This document shows, in pieces, positions 38,567 through 47,240 of a DNA stretch of 49,773 nucleotides. Source of the DNA: a virus; the IMG/VR virus record IMGVR_UViG_3300022540_000248, positions 1 through 49,773 of that record, one strand, 5' to 3'. The number at the start of each line of letters is the position of its first letter. Position 1 is the first letter of the stretch. The notes beneath the pieces are model-generated. The model was not told where the DNA came from. It made no database searches and worked only from the letters and a program-made list of their open reading frames with translations. A program made the translations under genes and the position numbers.

Positions 38567-39910
38567 ATGGGAATAAAGGAAACAGGTGACTTAGTAGTTA
38601 ACCCTGATAGTTATAGAGTCGGTAGTGGTTGGAGAGCTAAAGAAGATGATACAATTGTTAATATTGCTGATTTATTAGATGCGATAGCTAATTTAGGTGT
38701 AACAAATAAAGATCCTGCAGGTAGACAACAATTTATAGGTACATTCGGTGATGCTGCAATAGCAGTAAGAAAGGATCAGATTGCTGCAATATATTCGTAT
38801 GATGCAAGACTTTCTGAAATAGTAGGGTTGGATACATTACCAGCAGGATTCGAAGTAACAATAATAGATAGTAATTTAGTTTATAGAAATATATTACCAG
38901 GTTCTCATTTTATAGAGTCATTAACATCAGTAAGATACAGAGCTGCACAAATGATATATGCTTATGGAACAGCTGCATTCGTAGCAGGACTACCAGTAGG
39001 TACATATTTTTATGGAATAGGTATATGTGATGCTGAAGATGGATTCCAGATAGGAATAAAGGATGGATTGTTTGGAATAAGACATAGAAGAACTGATAGG
39101 ACTAACAGAGCTTCACCGACATTAGATTTCGATAGATTTGTAGAACGAGAAGATTTTAATTTAGACAAATTAGATGGAGTATTCCCTAGTAAATATAATA
39201 TAACTGATTTGCTCGAAAATGGTAATGTGTTTATGATAACATATGGATATCTAGGGTATGCACCAATAACATTCAGTGTAAAAACACCTGATGATCAATG
39301 GATTGCATTTCACAGAATAGAATATCCAGGAACATCTTTGAAAACTAATGTATCTGTTCCTTATGCTCCGTTATCGTTTGAAATTGATGATCCTAATGGA
39401 TTAGGATTAGATATTCGTATAGGTTCGATAGCTGCAGGAACTCTCGGAGGTAATGGGAATGATCCAACCGTAAGAGAACAAGCATTCGTTCTACCTATGG
39501 CAGTATCAGTAGTAGGACTTACTACTATTGCATTATTTAGACAACCTCAAGAATACAAACAGATAAGAAATAAAATTGGAGCATTATTAAAAACAATGTC
39601 TGCTGAAACCGACGGAGCACAAGGTGCAACTATAAGATTAGAATTTAATCCTGATATAATAACACCTGGTACATGGGCAACTGTTGCGGATGATGGGCCT
39701 GTTGAATATTCACTAGATGAAGTGGTTGATATTGGAACCGGCAAGGAATCAGGCATATTCCTGATAATGGGTAAAACTGATACAAGAACGCTTAATGTGG
39801 CTGAAATAGTGGAGTCAAGATTGCGTAGAGGTCAAGTAGCTCACTTTTATGCGATTAGTACTAACGCAAGTATAGACCAATGGGCGATAACATATAATGA
39901 TGAATTCTAA
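38567..39910 (+). CDS. Large virion protein, probably capsid-associated
   Basis: The 447-residue protein has no membrane or enzyme motif and is rich in beta-like strands. GYLGYAPITFSVKTP, then FHRIEYPG and VSVPYAPLSFEIDD follow the pattern of phage surface proteins with LG...F.V..H.....P..YEI (related to fibre, vertex or head-decoration proteins). It lies between the cargo block and the protease gene, with its own promoter and structured leader, so high or timed output is expected. Head-fibre identity is inference. Confidence 0.65.
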   Translation: MGIKETGDLVVNPDSYRVGSGWRAKEDDTIVNIADLLDAIANLGVTNKDPAGRQQFIGTFGDAAIAVRKDQIAAIYSYDARLSEIVGLDTLPAGFEVTIIDSNLVYRNILPGSHFIESLTSVRYRAAQMIYAYGTAAFVAGLPVGTYFYGIGICDAEDGFQIGIKDGLFGIRHRRTDRTNRASPTLDFDRFVEREDFNLDKLDGVFPSKYNITDLLENGNVFMITYGYLGYAPITFSVKTPDDQWIAFHRIEYPGTSLKTNVSVPYAPLSFEIDDPNGLGLDIRIGSIAAGTLGGNGNDPTVREQAFVLPMAVSVVGLTTIALFRQPQEYKQIRNKIGALLKTMSAETDGAQGATIRLEFNPDIITPGTWATVADDGPVEYSLDEVVDIGTGKESGIFLIMGKTDTRTLNVAEIVESRLRRGQVAHFYAISTNASIDQWAITYNDEF

Positions 39911-39950
39911 TTGCATTTAAAACAGCTTATTTTCATTTTTAAATATGGTA

Positions 39951-39959
39951 TGTTATAAT
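39951..39959 (+). promoter_or_regulatory. Extended -10 promoter TGTTATAAT
   Basis: It has a TGn-TATAAT element and a weak -35. The predicted start near 39966 leads straight into the attenuator-like RNA. Confidence 0.65.
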
Positions 39960-39965
39960 TTAGCT

Positions 39966-40047
39966 ATAAAGGGACCGTCGGGATGATGGACCTAAGCTAT
40001 GGCGATACAAATCGCGCAGAACCTCATGCTTAGGCATGGGGTTTTTA
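39966..40047 (+). ncRNA. Attenuator-like leader RNA before the head protease/capsid operon
   Basis: Stem 1 is CCGTC/GATGG (39975-39989) and stem 2 is GCGAT-ACAA-ATCGC (40002-40015). A terminator stem CCTCATGC/GCATGGGG (40022-40041, loop TTAG) is followed by TTTTTA. CCTAAGC (39991-39997) is fully complementary to GCTTAGG (40028-40034), and ATG 39999-40001 to CAT 40025-40027. This 10-bp antiterminator encloses stem 2 and cannot coexist with the terminator. The pair is a typical switch; the signal is unknown. Confidence 0.75.
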
Positions 40048-40072
40048 CTTTGTAATGAAAGGTGGTGTAAAA

Positions 40073-41026
40073 TTGGATAAGTTTACTCAGGAACAGTTAG
40101 ATATCCTTGAAAAGAAAGAATTTGAATTCGAAATTAAATCAATGGATGAAACCGGAAAATTCAAAGGTATCGCATCACCATTCAACAATATAGATCGTGG
40201 AGATGACAGAGTTCTACCGAGTGCATCTAAACGTAATGAAGGAAAAGTAGTTCCGTTTTTAGTACAGCATACAATGGGTACAGATCACGGAGAAATGAAA
40301 ATGTTCTCAACTAAAGATGGTATTGAAGTTGAAGGGCAATTATACCTTGATACTTTAGAAAACGGAAACCCGATATTCCCTGAAGCATATAAAAGTCAAG
40401 TCTTAGGTAAAAGAAAAAAGCTTAAGTTATCAATAGGATATGTGACACACAAGTATAGTTATGATACGAAGGGTGTTAGAAACCTAGAAGATATTGAAAT
40501 TTTCGAAATAAGTAGAGTAACTATTCCTATGAATTCGAAAGCTAAAGTAACTGAGATGAAGGGGGTGGAAAAAATCGAAAAGGATAATAATATTGAAGAA
40601 AAAGCTATGTCTTTCACAGAAATATTAGCAATGCGTGAAAATGGTAGGAAATCGCACATGGTAATGAATGCATTCCATGAGTCGATAGGAAGATTACTTA
40701 ATGATTCTGAATCTACTAAGGAGCAAAAGCTTCTAATGTTAGACAAGAATCTTTCTGATTTTTCAACAGCTTACAAAGAGACTATAAGTGCTTTGATTAA
40801 TGCTGGTACTAAATCTGATGAATTGGACCTAGAAACAAAAGAATTTGAAGCAAAAGCTGGTGCATCTATCAGCAAAGCGAACAAAGCTAAACTTAATAGC
40901 CTTGTAAAGCAAATTCAAGCTATATTAGGTGAAGAAGAACCTGATAAAAAAGAAAATGAAGAATTAGAAAAGAAAGATGAAGAATTTAAGTTTGAATTTA
41001 AATCAACATTCACAAAGGAGGGTTAA
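40073..41026 (+). CDS. Prohead protease fused to scaffold domain (S78-like)
   Basis: The 317-residue protein has an N-terminal HK97-type protease (about 1-165): GIASPFNNIDRGDDRVLP, PFLVQHT (His), KLKLSIGYVTH (Ser) and EISRVTIPMNSKAKV. A Glu/Lys-rich helical C-terminal part looks like a scaffold. The protease cleaves the scaffold and capsid N-terminus during maturation. TTG 40073 follows GGTGGTG; ATG 40055 is an alternative with no good ribosome site. The structured leader lies directly upstream. Confidence 0.88.
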   Translation: MDKFTQEQLDILEKKEFEFEIKSMDETGKFKGIASPFNNIDRGDDRVLPSASKRNEGKVVPFLVQHTMGTDHGEMKMFSTKDGIEVEGQLYLDTLENGNPIFPEAYKSQVLGKRKKLKLSIGYVTHKYSYDTKGVRNLEDIEIFEISRVTIPMNSKAKVTEMKGVEKIEKDNNIEEKAMSFTEILAMRENGRKSHMVMNAFHESIGRLLNDSESTKEQKLLMLDKNLSDFSTAYKETISALINAGTKSDELDLETKEFEAKAGASISKANKAKLNSLVKQIQAILGEEEPDKKENEELEKKDEEFKFEFKSTFTKEG

Positions 41027-41032
41027 CAACCT

Positions 41033-42181
41033 ATGGAATTTAAAGAAATGGCAGAAAAACTACAAACTAAATTGTCAGAAATTGAAATTGAAATGAAAGC
41101 AGCAATCGAAGCAAAAGATTCTGATCTTGTTACAAAACTTGATGGTTCTATCGCTAACATCGAAAAGAAGATGGAAGAAATGGAATTGAAAATGAATCGT
41201 CCTGGATTCGGTGGAGATAATGGAGGTGATCCAAAATCTGAGCTAGAAGTGAAAGCACATGCTGACTTCCTTCGTAAAGGTATAAACGAATTAACACTTG
41301 AAGAAAAAGCAACTATGACGGTTGCTGATGATACCACTGGTGGATATCTAGCATCTGAAGAAATGACTAACGAAATAATTAAAGCTGACGTTGAAATTTC
41401 TCCTATACGTTCTGTAGCTGGTATTAGAACTACTGCTAGTAAATCAGTATTGATGCCTAGACGTAAAACAACACCTACTGCACTTTGGAAAGGTGAAACT
41501 CAAACAGCAGAAGAAACAAATTCAACTTACGGATTAGAACGTGTAACACCTGAAAAGCTTACAGCAGTTATTGTTATAACTAATGAGGACCTTGAAGATT
41601 CGGATTTCAATCTTGAACAAGAAATCATTTCAGATGCACGTGAACAATTCGAAAAAGCCGAAGGTGCTGCATTTGTTGTTGGTGATGGTGATAATAAGCC
41701 TGATGGATTCCTTCAAGATGCTGATGTATTAACTGTTGAATCGGCAGCGGTTGGTGTTCTTGATGGCGATGATTTACTTAGCTTGTTCTACAAAGTAAAA
41801 ACGTCTTATGCTATGAGTGCTAACGCAGCATTCTTGATGAACAGAACTACTTTAGGCATAGTAAGAAAGCTTAAAGATGAACAAGGTGCTTACTTATTCT
41901 CACCTGCAGGAACTTTTGCTGATAAGCCTTATGGAACAATCAACAATGTTCGTGTAATTGAAGCTCATGATATGCCTGATATCGCTAACGGTTCTACTCC
42001 TGTTGCATTCGGAGATTGGAAACGTGGTTATAAAATCATTGATCGTAAAGAGATTTCTATTCTTAGAGATCAGTACACTCGTGCAAAGCAAGGCGAAATT
42101 GAATTTGTACTTCACAAACGTGTAAGTGGTAAGGTAGTTCTACCTGAAGCACTTGTTAAACTAGTAATCAAGTCATCATAA
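41033..42181 (+). CDS. Major capsid protein (HK97 fold)
   Basis: The 382-residue protein has an N-terminal coiled-coil delta region (about 1-65) followed by a Gly-rich joint, GFGGDNGGDPKSE. The HK97 core includes TGGYLASEEMTNEII, RRKTTPTALWKGETQ, EQFEKAEGAAFVVGDG and FGDWKRGYKIIDRKEISI. The delta region is probably removed by the upstream protease. It is the main head subunit, expected at very high levels. GGAGGG lies before ATG 41033. Confidence 0.95.
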   Translation: MEFKEMAEKLQTKLSEIEIEMKAAIEAKDSDLVTKLDGSIANIEKKMEEMELKMNRPGFGGDNGGDPKSELEVKAHADFLRKGINELTLEEKATMTVADDTTGGYLASEEMTNEIIKADVEISPIRSVAGIRTTASKSVLMPRRKTTPTALWKGETQTAEETNSTYGLERVTPEKLTAVIVITNEDLEDSDFNLEQEIISDAREQFEKAEGAAFVVGDGDNKPDGFLQDADVLTVESAAVGVLDGDDLLSLFYKVKTSYAMSANAAFLMNRTTLGIVRKLKDEQGAYLFSPAGTFADKPYGTINNVRVIEAHDMPDIANGSTPVAFGDWKRGYKIIDRKEISILRDQYTRAKQGEIEFVLHKRVSGKVVLPEALVKLVIKSS

Positions 42182-42197
42182 TAGGGGGGATTAATTA

Positions 42198-42620
42198 ATG
42201 AAACGAGATATGCATCATAATATTAAAGTAGTTCCAGCGTTATCGTCAGTATCGGTAACTGCTACAGGAAACGGATTGACAGTTGATACGAACGGTTTCT
42301 TATCAGCTGAATTAATTGTAAACACAGGAATCTTTGCATTCACTGGAACTGAGAAAGTTTCTATCAAATTGCAACATGGTGATGAAGATGATTTAGCAGA
42401 TGCAGTAGATGTTCCGGCAGCAGATTTGCTAGGTGCTAATATTGTTCTTGATGATGCAGCTGATGATGTAAGTACTTTCAGACAAGGTTACATCGGTAAA
42501 AAGCGTTACATCAGAGAAGTACACACAATTGTCGGAACTGTTGCAGCACCAATCGGAATGGAATTCATCCTTGGACATCCAAAACGAGCAGCAACAGCAG
42601 AGCAAGATGCATCTAACTAA
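42198..42620 (+). CDS. Head-associated protein (decoration or connector type)
   Basis: The 140-residue beta-rich protein follows the capsid gene: VTATGNGLTVDTNGFLSAEL, KVSIKLQHGDEDDLADAV, and KRYIREVHTIVGTVAAP. The pattern is common in capsid decoration or accessory proteins of Gram-positive phages and may form trimers at capsid threefolds. Start and GGGGGG-type ribosome site are clear. Decoration role is inferred from position and size. Confidence 0.7.
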   Translation: MKRDMHHNIKVVPALSSVSVTATGNGLTVDTNGFLSAELIVNTGIFAFTGTEKVSIKLQHGDEDDLADAVDVPAADLLGANIVLDDAADDVSTFRQGYIGKKRYIREVHTIVGTVAAPIGMEFILGHPKRAATAEQDASN

Positions 42621-42641
42621 TAATTAAATCGGAGGTGTCCA

Positions 42642-43028
42642 ATGAAGAACGTCAAAATAACTAAAGACTTCAAAGGGGCCTATGATGGAATTACAGTAAT
42701 CGAATACAAAAAGGGAGAGGTCTTGGGGGTTCCCGAGGCCTTTTTTAATTTATTTGTACCTCATTATGCTGTACCTTGCGAGGAAAATTCTATCGAAAAG
42801 CCTGAAGTTGAAATAGAAAAACCTGAAATAGAAATTGAAACTACCGAAGTTGAAAAATTAGAAACTAAATTTGTTGAACCTGAAGAAAACAAAATGAGTT
42901 ATACAGAAGATGAATTGAATATTATGAAGCCTGATAAATTAAAAGCAATTGCAAAATCATTAGATGTTGAAAGATGGTATAACAAGAAAAAGTCTGTGTT
43001 AATAAAAGAAATACTAAAGAAGGTGTAG
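42642..43028 (+). CDS. Small protein with C-terminal SAP/Rho-N-like segment
   Basis: The 128-residue protein has a short N-terminal domain (VKITKDFKGAYDGITVIEYK, a head-tail joining-type beta stretch), a Glu/Thr/Lys repeat linker (EKPEVEIEKPEIE), and a C-terminal helix pair (DELNIMKPDKLKAIAKSLDV, KKKSVLIKEIL) like SAP/Rho_N. It lies between head and connector genes and may be part of the neck or interact with DNA. Function inferred. Confidence 0.65.
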   Translation: MKNVKITKDFKGAYDGITVIEYKKGEVLGVPEAFFNLFVPHYAVPCEENSIEKPEVEIEKPEIEIETTEVEKLETKFVEPEENKMSYTEDELNIMKPDKLKAIAKSLDVERWYNKKKSVLIKEILKKV

Positions 43029-43031
43029 AAT

Positions 43032-43649
43032 ATGACATTAAGTGATAATGCTCTAACTACTTTAGAAAATGTTAAAAATTATCTTCAGATAGCTGCACTT
43101 GATACATCGAATGATGATTTTCTGATTGAACAAATCAATGCAATATCTGATGGAATACAAAGAGTTAACAGTAGACAGCTTGGATTGCAGACGTACACAA
43201 ACGAAAGATTATCAGGTTCTGGACGATTGAAGCAACGATTAAATCACTATCCGATTGTATCAATAACAGAAATACTTATTGATGATGTTGAATATACTGA
43301 TTACGAGATATTCAAAGCTTCATCAGGTCTGCTTTACTCAGATTGTGTATGGCCTAAGTGTTCAAGAAGTTCAGGAATGTCAAACCATCTGATTGAAAGT
43401 AAGTTAAACATCAAAGCAACTTATGATGCTGGGTATGTATTACCTAAAGATGATACTGTTCCTGAACCTAGGACATTGCCTTGGGATATCGAGATGGTAG
43501 TCAAGCAATTAGTATCATCGGCTTACAATTCAGCAGGTAGTGAAGGCCTAGAATCATTCGGAATATCTGATGTTAAATGGGATTGGTCTGACAATGTAAC
43601 TAATAAACAATCACAAACTATTAGTTTATACAAGAATGTAAGGGTGTAG
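43032..43649 (+). CDS. Head-tail connector (gp6-like adaptor)
   Basis: The 205-residue protein begins ALTTLENVKNYLQI, typical of phage gp6/YqbG adaptor proteins, with NHYPIVSITEILID and WDIEMVVKQLVSSAYN later. These proteins form the ring under the portal. The gene follows the SAP-like gene by three bases and precedes the tail-completion gene by three. Confidence 0.85.
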   Translation: MTLSDNALTTLENVKNYLQIAALDTSNDDFLIEQINAISDGIQRVNSRQLGLQTYTNERLSGSGRLKQRLNHYPIVSITEILIDDVEYTDYEIFKASSGLLYSDCVWPKCSRSSGMSNHLIESKLNIKATYDAGYVLPKDDTVPEPRTLPWDIEMVVKQLVSSAYNSAGSEGLESFGISDVKWDWSDNVTNKQSQTISLYKNVRV

Positions 43650-43652
43650 TTT

Positions 43653-44162
43653 ATGACTGTTAGAGTAGAAGATCAATCGAGAGTACAAGAATTATTAAAA
43701 ATTATTCAGAAAATCAATAGCACTGTAATTGAAGTTGGTATATTTGGTGCGGATGATTCTAAAATTCTTATGATTGCAAATGTTAATGAGTTCGGGTTGA
43801 ATATAAAAGTTACTGAAAAGATGCGTAATTTCTTGAGAGCTACCGGATTATCGCTGAAATCATCTACTACTCATATTAAGATACCTGAAAGATCATTCAT
43901 CAGAGGTTCTTATGATAAGAATAAAAGAAGAATAGAAACTATGGGTGAAGTTTTGATAGAACGAGTGTTGAATTTTGAAATAACACCACAGCAAATGTTT
44001 GATCAAATAGGGAGTAATCTTGTAGGAATGACTCAAGAATACTTAACAGACCTAAGAAGTCCGGCTAATCATCCTTACACACTCGAAAAGAAAAAGCCTA
44101 AGACTAATCCACTAATCAACACAGGAACGCTCAGAGAACGAATAACATTCAAAGTGAGGTGA
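43653..44162 (+). CDS. Tail-completion / virion morphogenesis protein (Mu gpG-like)
   Basis: The 169-residue protein has EVGIFGADDSKILMIANVNE, IPERSFIRGSYDKN and PLINTGTLRERITFKVR. These are the signatures of phage virion morphogenesis/HK97 gp10-like proteins that join the neck or tail terminator. It overlaps the next coding frame only slightly. Confidence 0.85.
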   Translation: MTVRVEDQSRVQELLKIIQKINSTVIEVGIFGADDSKILMIANVNEFGLNIKVTEKMRNFLRATGLSLKSSTTHIKIPERSFIRGSYDKNKRRIETMGEVLIERVLNFEITPQQMFDQIGSNLVGMTQEYLTDLRSPANHPYTLEKKKPKTNPLINTGTLRERITFKVR

Positions 44163-44170
44163 TATTATTC

Positions 44171-44527
44171 ATGAGAGGGTTTGGATTTGCAAAGCTACCT
44201 AGAGGATTATTAAAAACAATGGTCCATATTAAAAGAACTGGTGGCGATTATGGCGAAAATGGTAAGTATGTAAAAGGTACTGAAGTAAGAACTGATTTCA
44301 AAGGCGTTATGCTACCATTAACCGAAAAAGATTTAAAGTATACAGAACCAGGAACATACACAACTTCAGATTATAAATTGTATTGTAAATCTGATTTTAA
44401 GACAAATGAACAGATCGAATATCTATCAAAAGTATGGACGATACAGGAACCAAGAGACTACCTTGAAATGGGTAGTTTTAGGCGTTATATCGTTAGAAGG
44501 GTAGGTGAAACAGGTGAATCCGTATAA
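44171..44527 (+). CDS. Head-closure (stopper)-type protein
   Basis: The 118-residue beta-rich protein is in the usual place of the stopper (between adaptor/tail-completion and terminator): IKRTGGDYGENGKYVKGTEV, DFKGVMLPLTEKDLKYTE, and KSDFKTNEQIEYLSKVW. ATG 44171 follows GAGGTG; GTG 44159 is an alternative. It overlaps the next gene by 14 bases. The assignment rests on order and size. Confidence 0.75.
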   Translation: MRGFGFAKLPRGLLKTMVHIKRTGGDYGENGKYVKGTEVRTDFKGVMLPLTEKDLKYTEPGTYTTSDYKLYCKSDFKTNEQIEYLSKVWTIQEPRDYLEMGSFRRYIVRRVGETGESV

Positions 44528-45008
44528 TGTACAGGATGCAATAATTATAGGGTTAAATAGAGCCTTAACACCTCAGATAGTATCAGCAGACCAAGAAGCT
44601 CCTAAAGATTCTTATCCATTCGGTTCAGTTAAAGTAATTACAGCTTACACTAATGAAATAGGTGAAGATGTAATAGTTGTAACCGAAGCTGATGTAGATA
44701 ATGCCACTGTTTCTAAACTTGAAATGCCTGAAATGACGTTAAGCGTTAATGCCTATTCTTTAAACGATGCAGAGACGTATGGATTGATACAAGATATGAA
44801 AGATTGGTTTGAATTTAATAGCGAATTTTATCTAGATAATTTAGGAATAGCGGTAATAGATACAACCGATATACAGAATAGAGATGTATTGATTCAGGAC
44901 AATTATGAACGACGTTTTGGATTTGATGCAAGAGTACGCTATAATAGAACCATAAGCAAGACAATTGAAAGTATTAACACGGTAGAGATACAACAGATAA
45001 TAATTTAA
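44514..45008 (+). CDS. Neck/tail terminator-like protein (LIC_12616 type)
   Basis: The 164-residue protein has NPYNVQDAIIIGLNRAL at its start and YGLIQDMKDWFEFNSEFYL in the middle, then a strand-rich end. It matches the phage neck terminator/LIC_12616 group found just before sheath genes. It caps the tail and joins the stopper. GTG 44514 lies behind GGGTAGGTG; GTG 44505 is also possible. Confidence 0.8.
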   Translation: MNPYNVQDAIIIGLNRALTPQIVSADQEAPKDSYPFGSVKVITAYTNEIGEDVIVVTEADVDNATVSKLEMPEMTLSVNAYSLNDAETYGLIQDMKDWFEFNSEFYLDNLGIAVIDTTDIQNRDVLIQDNYERRFGFDARVRYNRTISKTIESINTVEIQQIII

Positions 45009-45021
45009 AGGAGGAATAACA

Positions 45022-46260
45022 TTGCCAGCAGATATTATTATTAACATTACGAGACAGGCCGGAGGGATAACTCAAGCAGGATTTGGAAAACCTTTTATAC
45101 TTGCAACTGATAAAGATTTAGCATATGCAGAATATGCAAGTATATCAGAAGTAGCAGTAGATTATGCAGTAAGTACAATAGCTTACAAAATTGCTGCAGC
45201 ATTATTTTCACAAGAGTTCCAACCACCACTAATTGCTATCCAAGGTAAATTATTTACTGAAGATACAGCGGTTGATGATGAAAGTTTATCAGATTCAGGT
45301 GATCAAACGACTTGGGAATTTGCAAACGGAAACATTAAAGTTGATAGTATTATAGATCTTCAAGATAATTCGGTTCCAATTGTAGCAGGAGATATTGCAT
45401 CAATTGATTATGTGGCCGGAACAATAACATTCACAGGAACTAAAGTTGGACCTATCACAGCAGATTATTCATATCACAATGATACAACAGAATTAGTAAC
45501 AGAGCTTAACACAATAGTTAATGCTAATGATGATTGGTATTTCTTACTTTGTGACTTGGCTAATTACGTTGTTCAAGATGCATTCGAAACATGGATTTCA
45601 ACACAAACAAAAGAATATTTCACTAGAACTGACATTTTACCATCAGTTTATCCAGCTTCATTATTATCGGAAAGATTGCCTATGTACTATCATGCAACAG
45701 CTGATGAATTCTTAGATGGCGCAATAGTTGGACAGGGTGGACCGAAAGATCCAGGTTCATTGACTTGGAAGAATCAAAGATTGAACGGGATAACTCCTAA
45801 TGAACTTTCTACTTCAGACTTCAATGCAATCAGAGCTGCAAGATGGAATACATTCATTAACTCTTACGGAGTCGGCGTGACATCAGATGGTTTAATGACA
45901 AATACTTTGTTCATTGACCAAAGACGTTCACAAGACTTCATAAAGATTAGAATGGAAGAAGCCATTGCATCGCTATTGATAAATAATGATAAAGTTGCCT
46001 ATGATGATATTGGAATCGCTCAAATAGTGGGGGCCTTAGAATCTGTTCTTAACTTAGCTGGAGCACAAGGCATAATTGCAAGAAAGCCTGATGGCAAAAC
46101 ATTTGAATTCATTGTAAACTTCTTAACAAGAGCTCAAATATTTGCAACTGATCCTCAAGCTATAGCAGACAGAATATTAAGATCTGTAACATTCCAATAC
46201 GTTGAAGCAGGAGCAATAGAATCAGCGGTAGTAAACGGTGTAGTTGTAGGAGAATTATAA
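45022..46260 (+). CDS. Tail sheath protein (DUF3383-like)
   Basis: The 412-residue protein starts with ADIIINITRQAGGITQAGFG and FILATDKDLAYAEYASIS, as in DUF3383 sheath proteins. TTWEFANGNIKV and a helical domain with WISTQTKEYFTRTD follow, and the C-terminal part (IARKPDGKTFEFIV, RSVTFQYVEAGAIESAVV) fits sheath exchange arms. It makes the contractile outer tube. The TTG start follows AAAGGAGG. This is the strongest evidence for a myovirus. Confidence 0.9.
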   Translation: MPADIIINITRQAGGITQAGFGKPFILATDKDLAYAEYASISEVAVDYAVSTIAYKIAAALFSQEFQPPLIAIQGKLFTEDTAVDDESLSDSGDQTTWEFANGNIKVDSIIDLQDNSVPIVAGDIASIDYVAGTITFTGTKVGPITADYSYHNDTTELVTELNTIVNANDDWYFLLCDLANYVVQDAFETWISTQTKEYFTRTDILPSVYPASLLSERLPMYYHATADEFLDGAIVGQGGPKDPGSLTWKNQRLNGITPNELSTSDFNAIRAARWNTFINSYGVGVTSDGLMTNTLFIDQRRSQDFIKIRMEEAIASLLINNDKVAYDDIGIAQIVGALESVLNLAGAQGIIARKPDGKTFEFIVNFLTRAQIFATDPQAIADRILRSVTFQYVEAGAIESAVVNGVVVGEL

Positions 46261-46281
46261 TAGAAAGAGGTGGAAATATAA

Positions 46282-46674
46282 ATGTATGATCCTAAGAAAA
46301 AAACGGTAGTAATAAACGGTGTATTTTTAACAGGTTTTGGTGATGGTGATTTTCTTCAGTATTCGAAAGAAGAAGATGATTATACACCATATAAAGGTTC
46401 TCAAGGTGAGGTTGATTATTCCGAAAATCCTGATGAATCTTGTATGATGACAGTAACACTTAAGAATACTTCACCTAGTAATTCTTACTTAACTGGTTTA
46501 TCACAAGCTAAAACACCAATTTCATTCAGCAGCACAGACAGTAACGATCATGGTCAAAGCGTATCCGGTGAAGATGGTGTAATACTTAAAATACCTGATA
46601 ATGCAAACGGAAAAGAAATTGGTACTCGTGAATGGGTTTTCCACTTACCTAAACATCAAGTTAAAGAATCATAG
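46282..46674 (+). CDS. Tail tube protein (DUF3277-like)
   Basis: The 130-residue protein matches the DUF3277 tube family: KKKTVVINGVFLTGFGDGDFL, YKGSQGEVDYSENPD, MTVTLKNTSPSNSYLTGLSQ, and IGTREWVFHLPKHQ. It forms the inner rigid tube beneath the sheath. AGAGGTGG lies before the ATG. Order sheath-tube-chaperone-tape measure is standard. Confidence 0.9.
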   Translation: MYDPKKKTVVINGVFLTGFGDGDFLQYSKEEDDYTPYKGSQGEVDYSENPDESCMMTVTLKNTSPSNSYLTGLSQAKTPISFSSTDSNDHGQSVSGEDGVILKIPDNANGKEIGTREWVFHLPKHQVKES

Positions 46675-46697
46675 AATAAATTGGAGGTCCGGAGCAT

Positions 46698-47240
46698 ATG
46701 AGTAAATTTAAACAAAAACAAGTTGAAGTAGGTGGAGTTGAATACACTCTACAACGTCCTGGGTTAGGATGGTATCATGACAATAACGCAGAATGTGCAA
46801 TGAAAAACGGTTATCCACATCAAAGGCAAATTTCAAAATCTTACTTAGAGCATGTTGTGGTTAATCCAAAAGTTGAAATTAAAGAATTTGATAATTTAAA
46901 AGGCACTAAAAAGAATGTGGATATCTTAATTGATACAGTTGATGATGAAGAAGTATTCGAAACATTCATATTGATTCATCCTGGTATTTCATGGGCGATG
47001 AATACAACGTCTAAAAATACTATGAACAACGGTTATCCTCACCCTGGCATGATGCGAAAAGAAATGCTTGAAAAAATGGTTGAAGGTGAAGAGATTGATC
47101 TAGAATATTTCAACAAATATGAACACGCACAACCGGTATCAGAAAGAGTATTTGATGAATGTCAAAACTTTTTAATGGATGGTAAATTTGTAGAACTACA
47201 AGAATTGCTTGGTGAATGCGAACGATTTCTTACAAGTTAG
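46698..47240 (+). CDS. Tail assembly chaperone, upstream product
   Basis: The 180-residue protein has two related segments with W-containing repeats: YHDNNAECAMKNGYPHQRQ and TTSKNTMNNGYPHPGMM, each followed by a helix. It ends at TAG 47238 in GECERFLTS. Its position between tube and tape measure is that of gpG-type chaperones that wrap the tape measure. The downstream frame (47194-47445) overlaps it and has no ribosome site, so a frameshifted longer form is expected. Confidence 0.8.
   Translation: MSKFKQKQVEVGGVEYTLQRPGLGWYHDNNAECAMKNGYPHQRQISKSYLEHVVVNPKVEIKEFDNLKGTKKNVDILIDTVDDEEVFETFILIHPGISWAMNTTSKNTMNNGYPHPGMMRKEMLEKMVEGEEIDLEYFNKYEHAQPVSERVFDECQNFLMDGKFVELQELLGECERFLTS

Noticed and set aside
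39971-40041. HDV-like, hammerhead or pistol self-cleaving ribozyme
   Set aside because: The required core sequences and nested pseudoknot order are not found; the terminator/antiterminator reading explains the pairings better.
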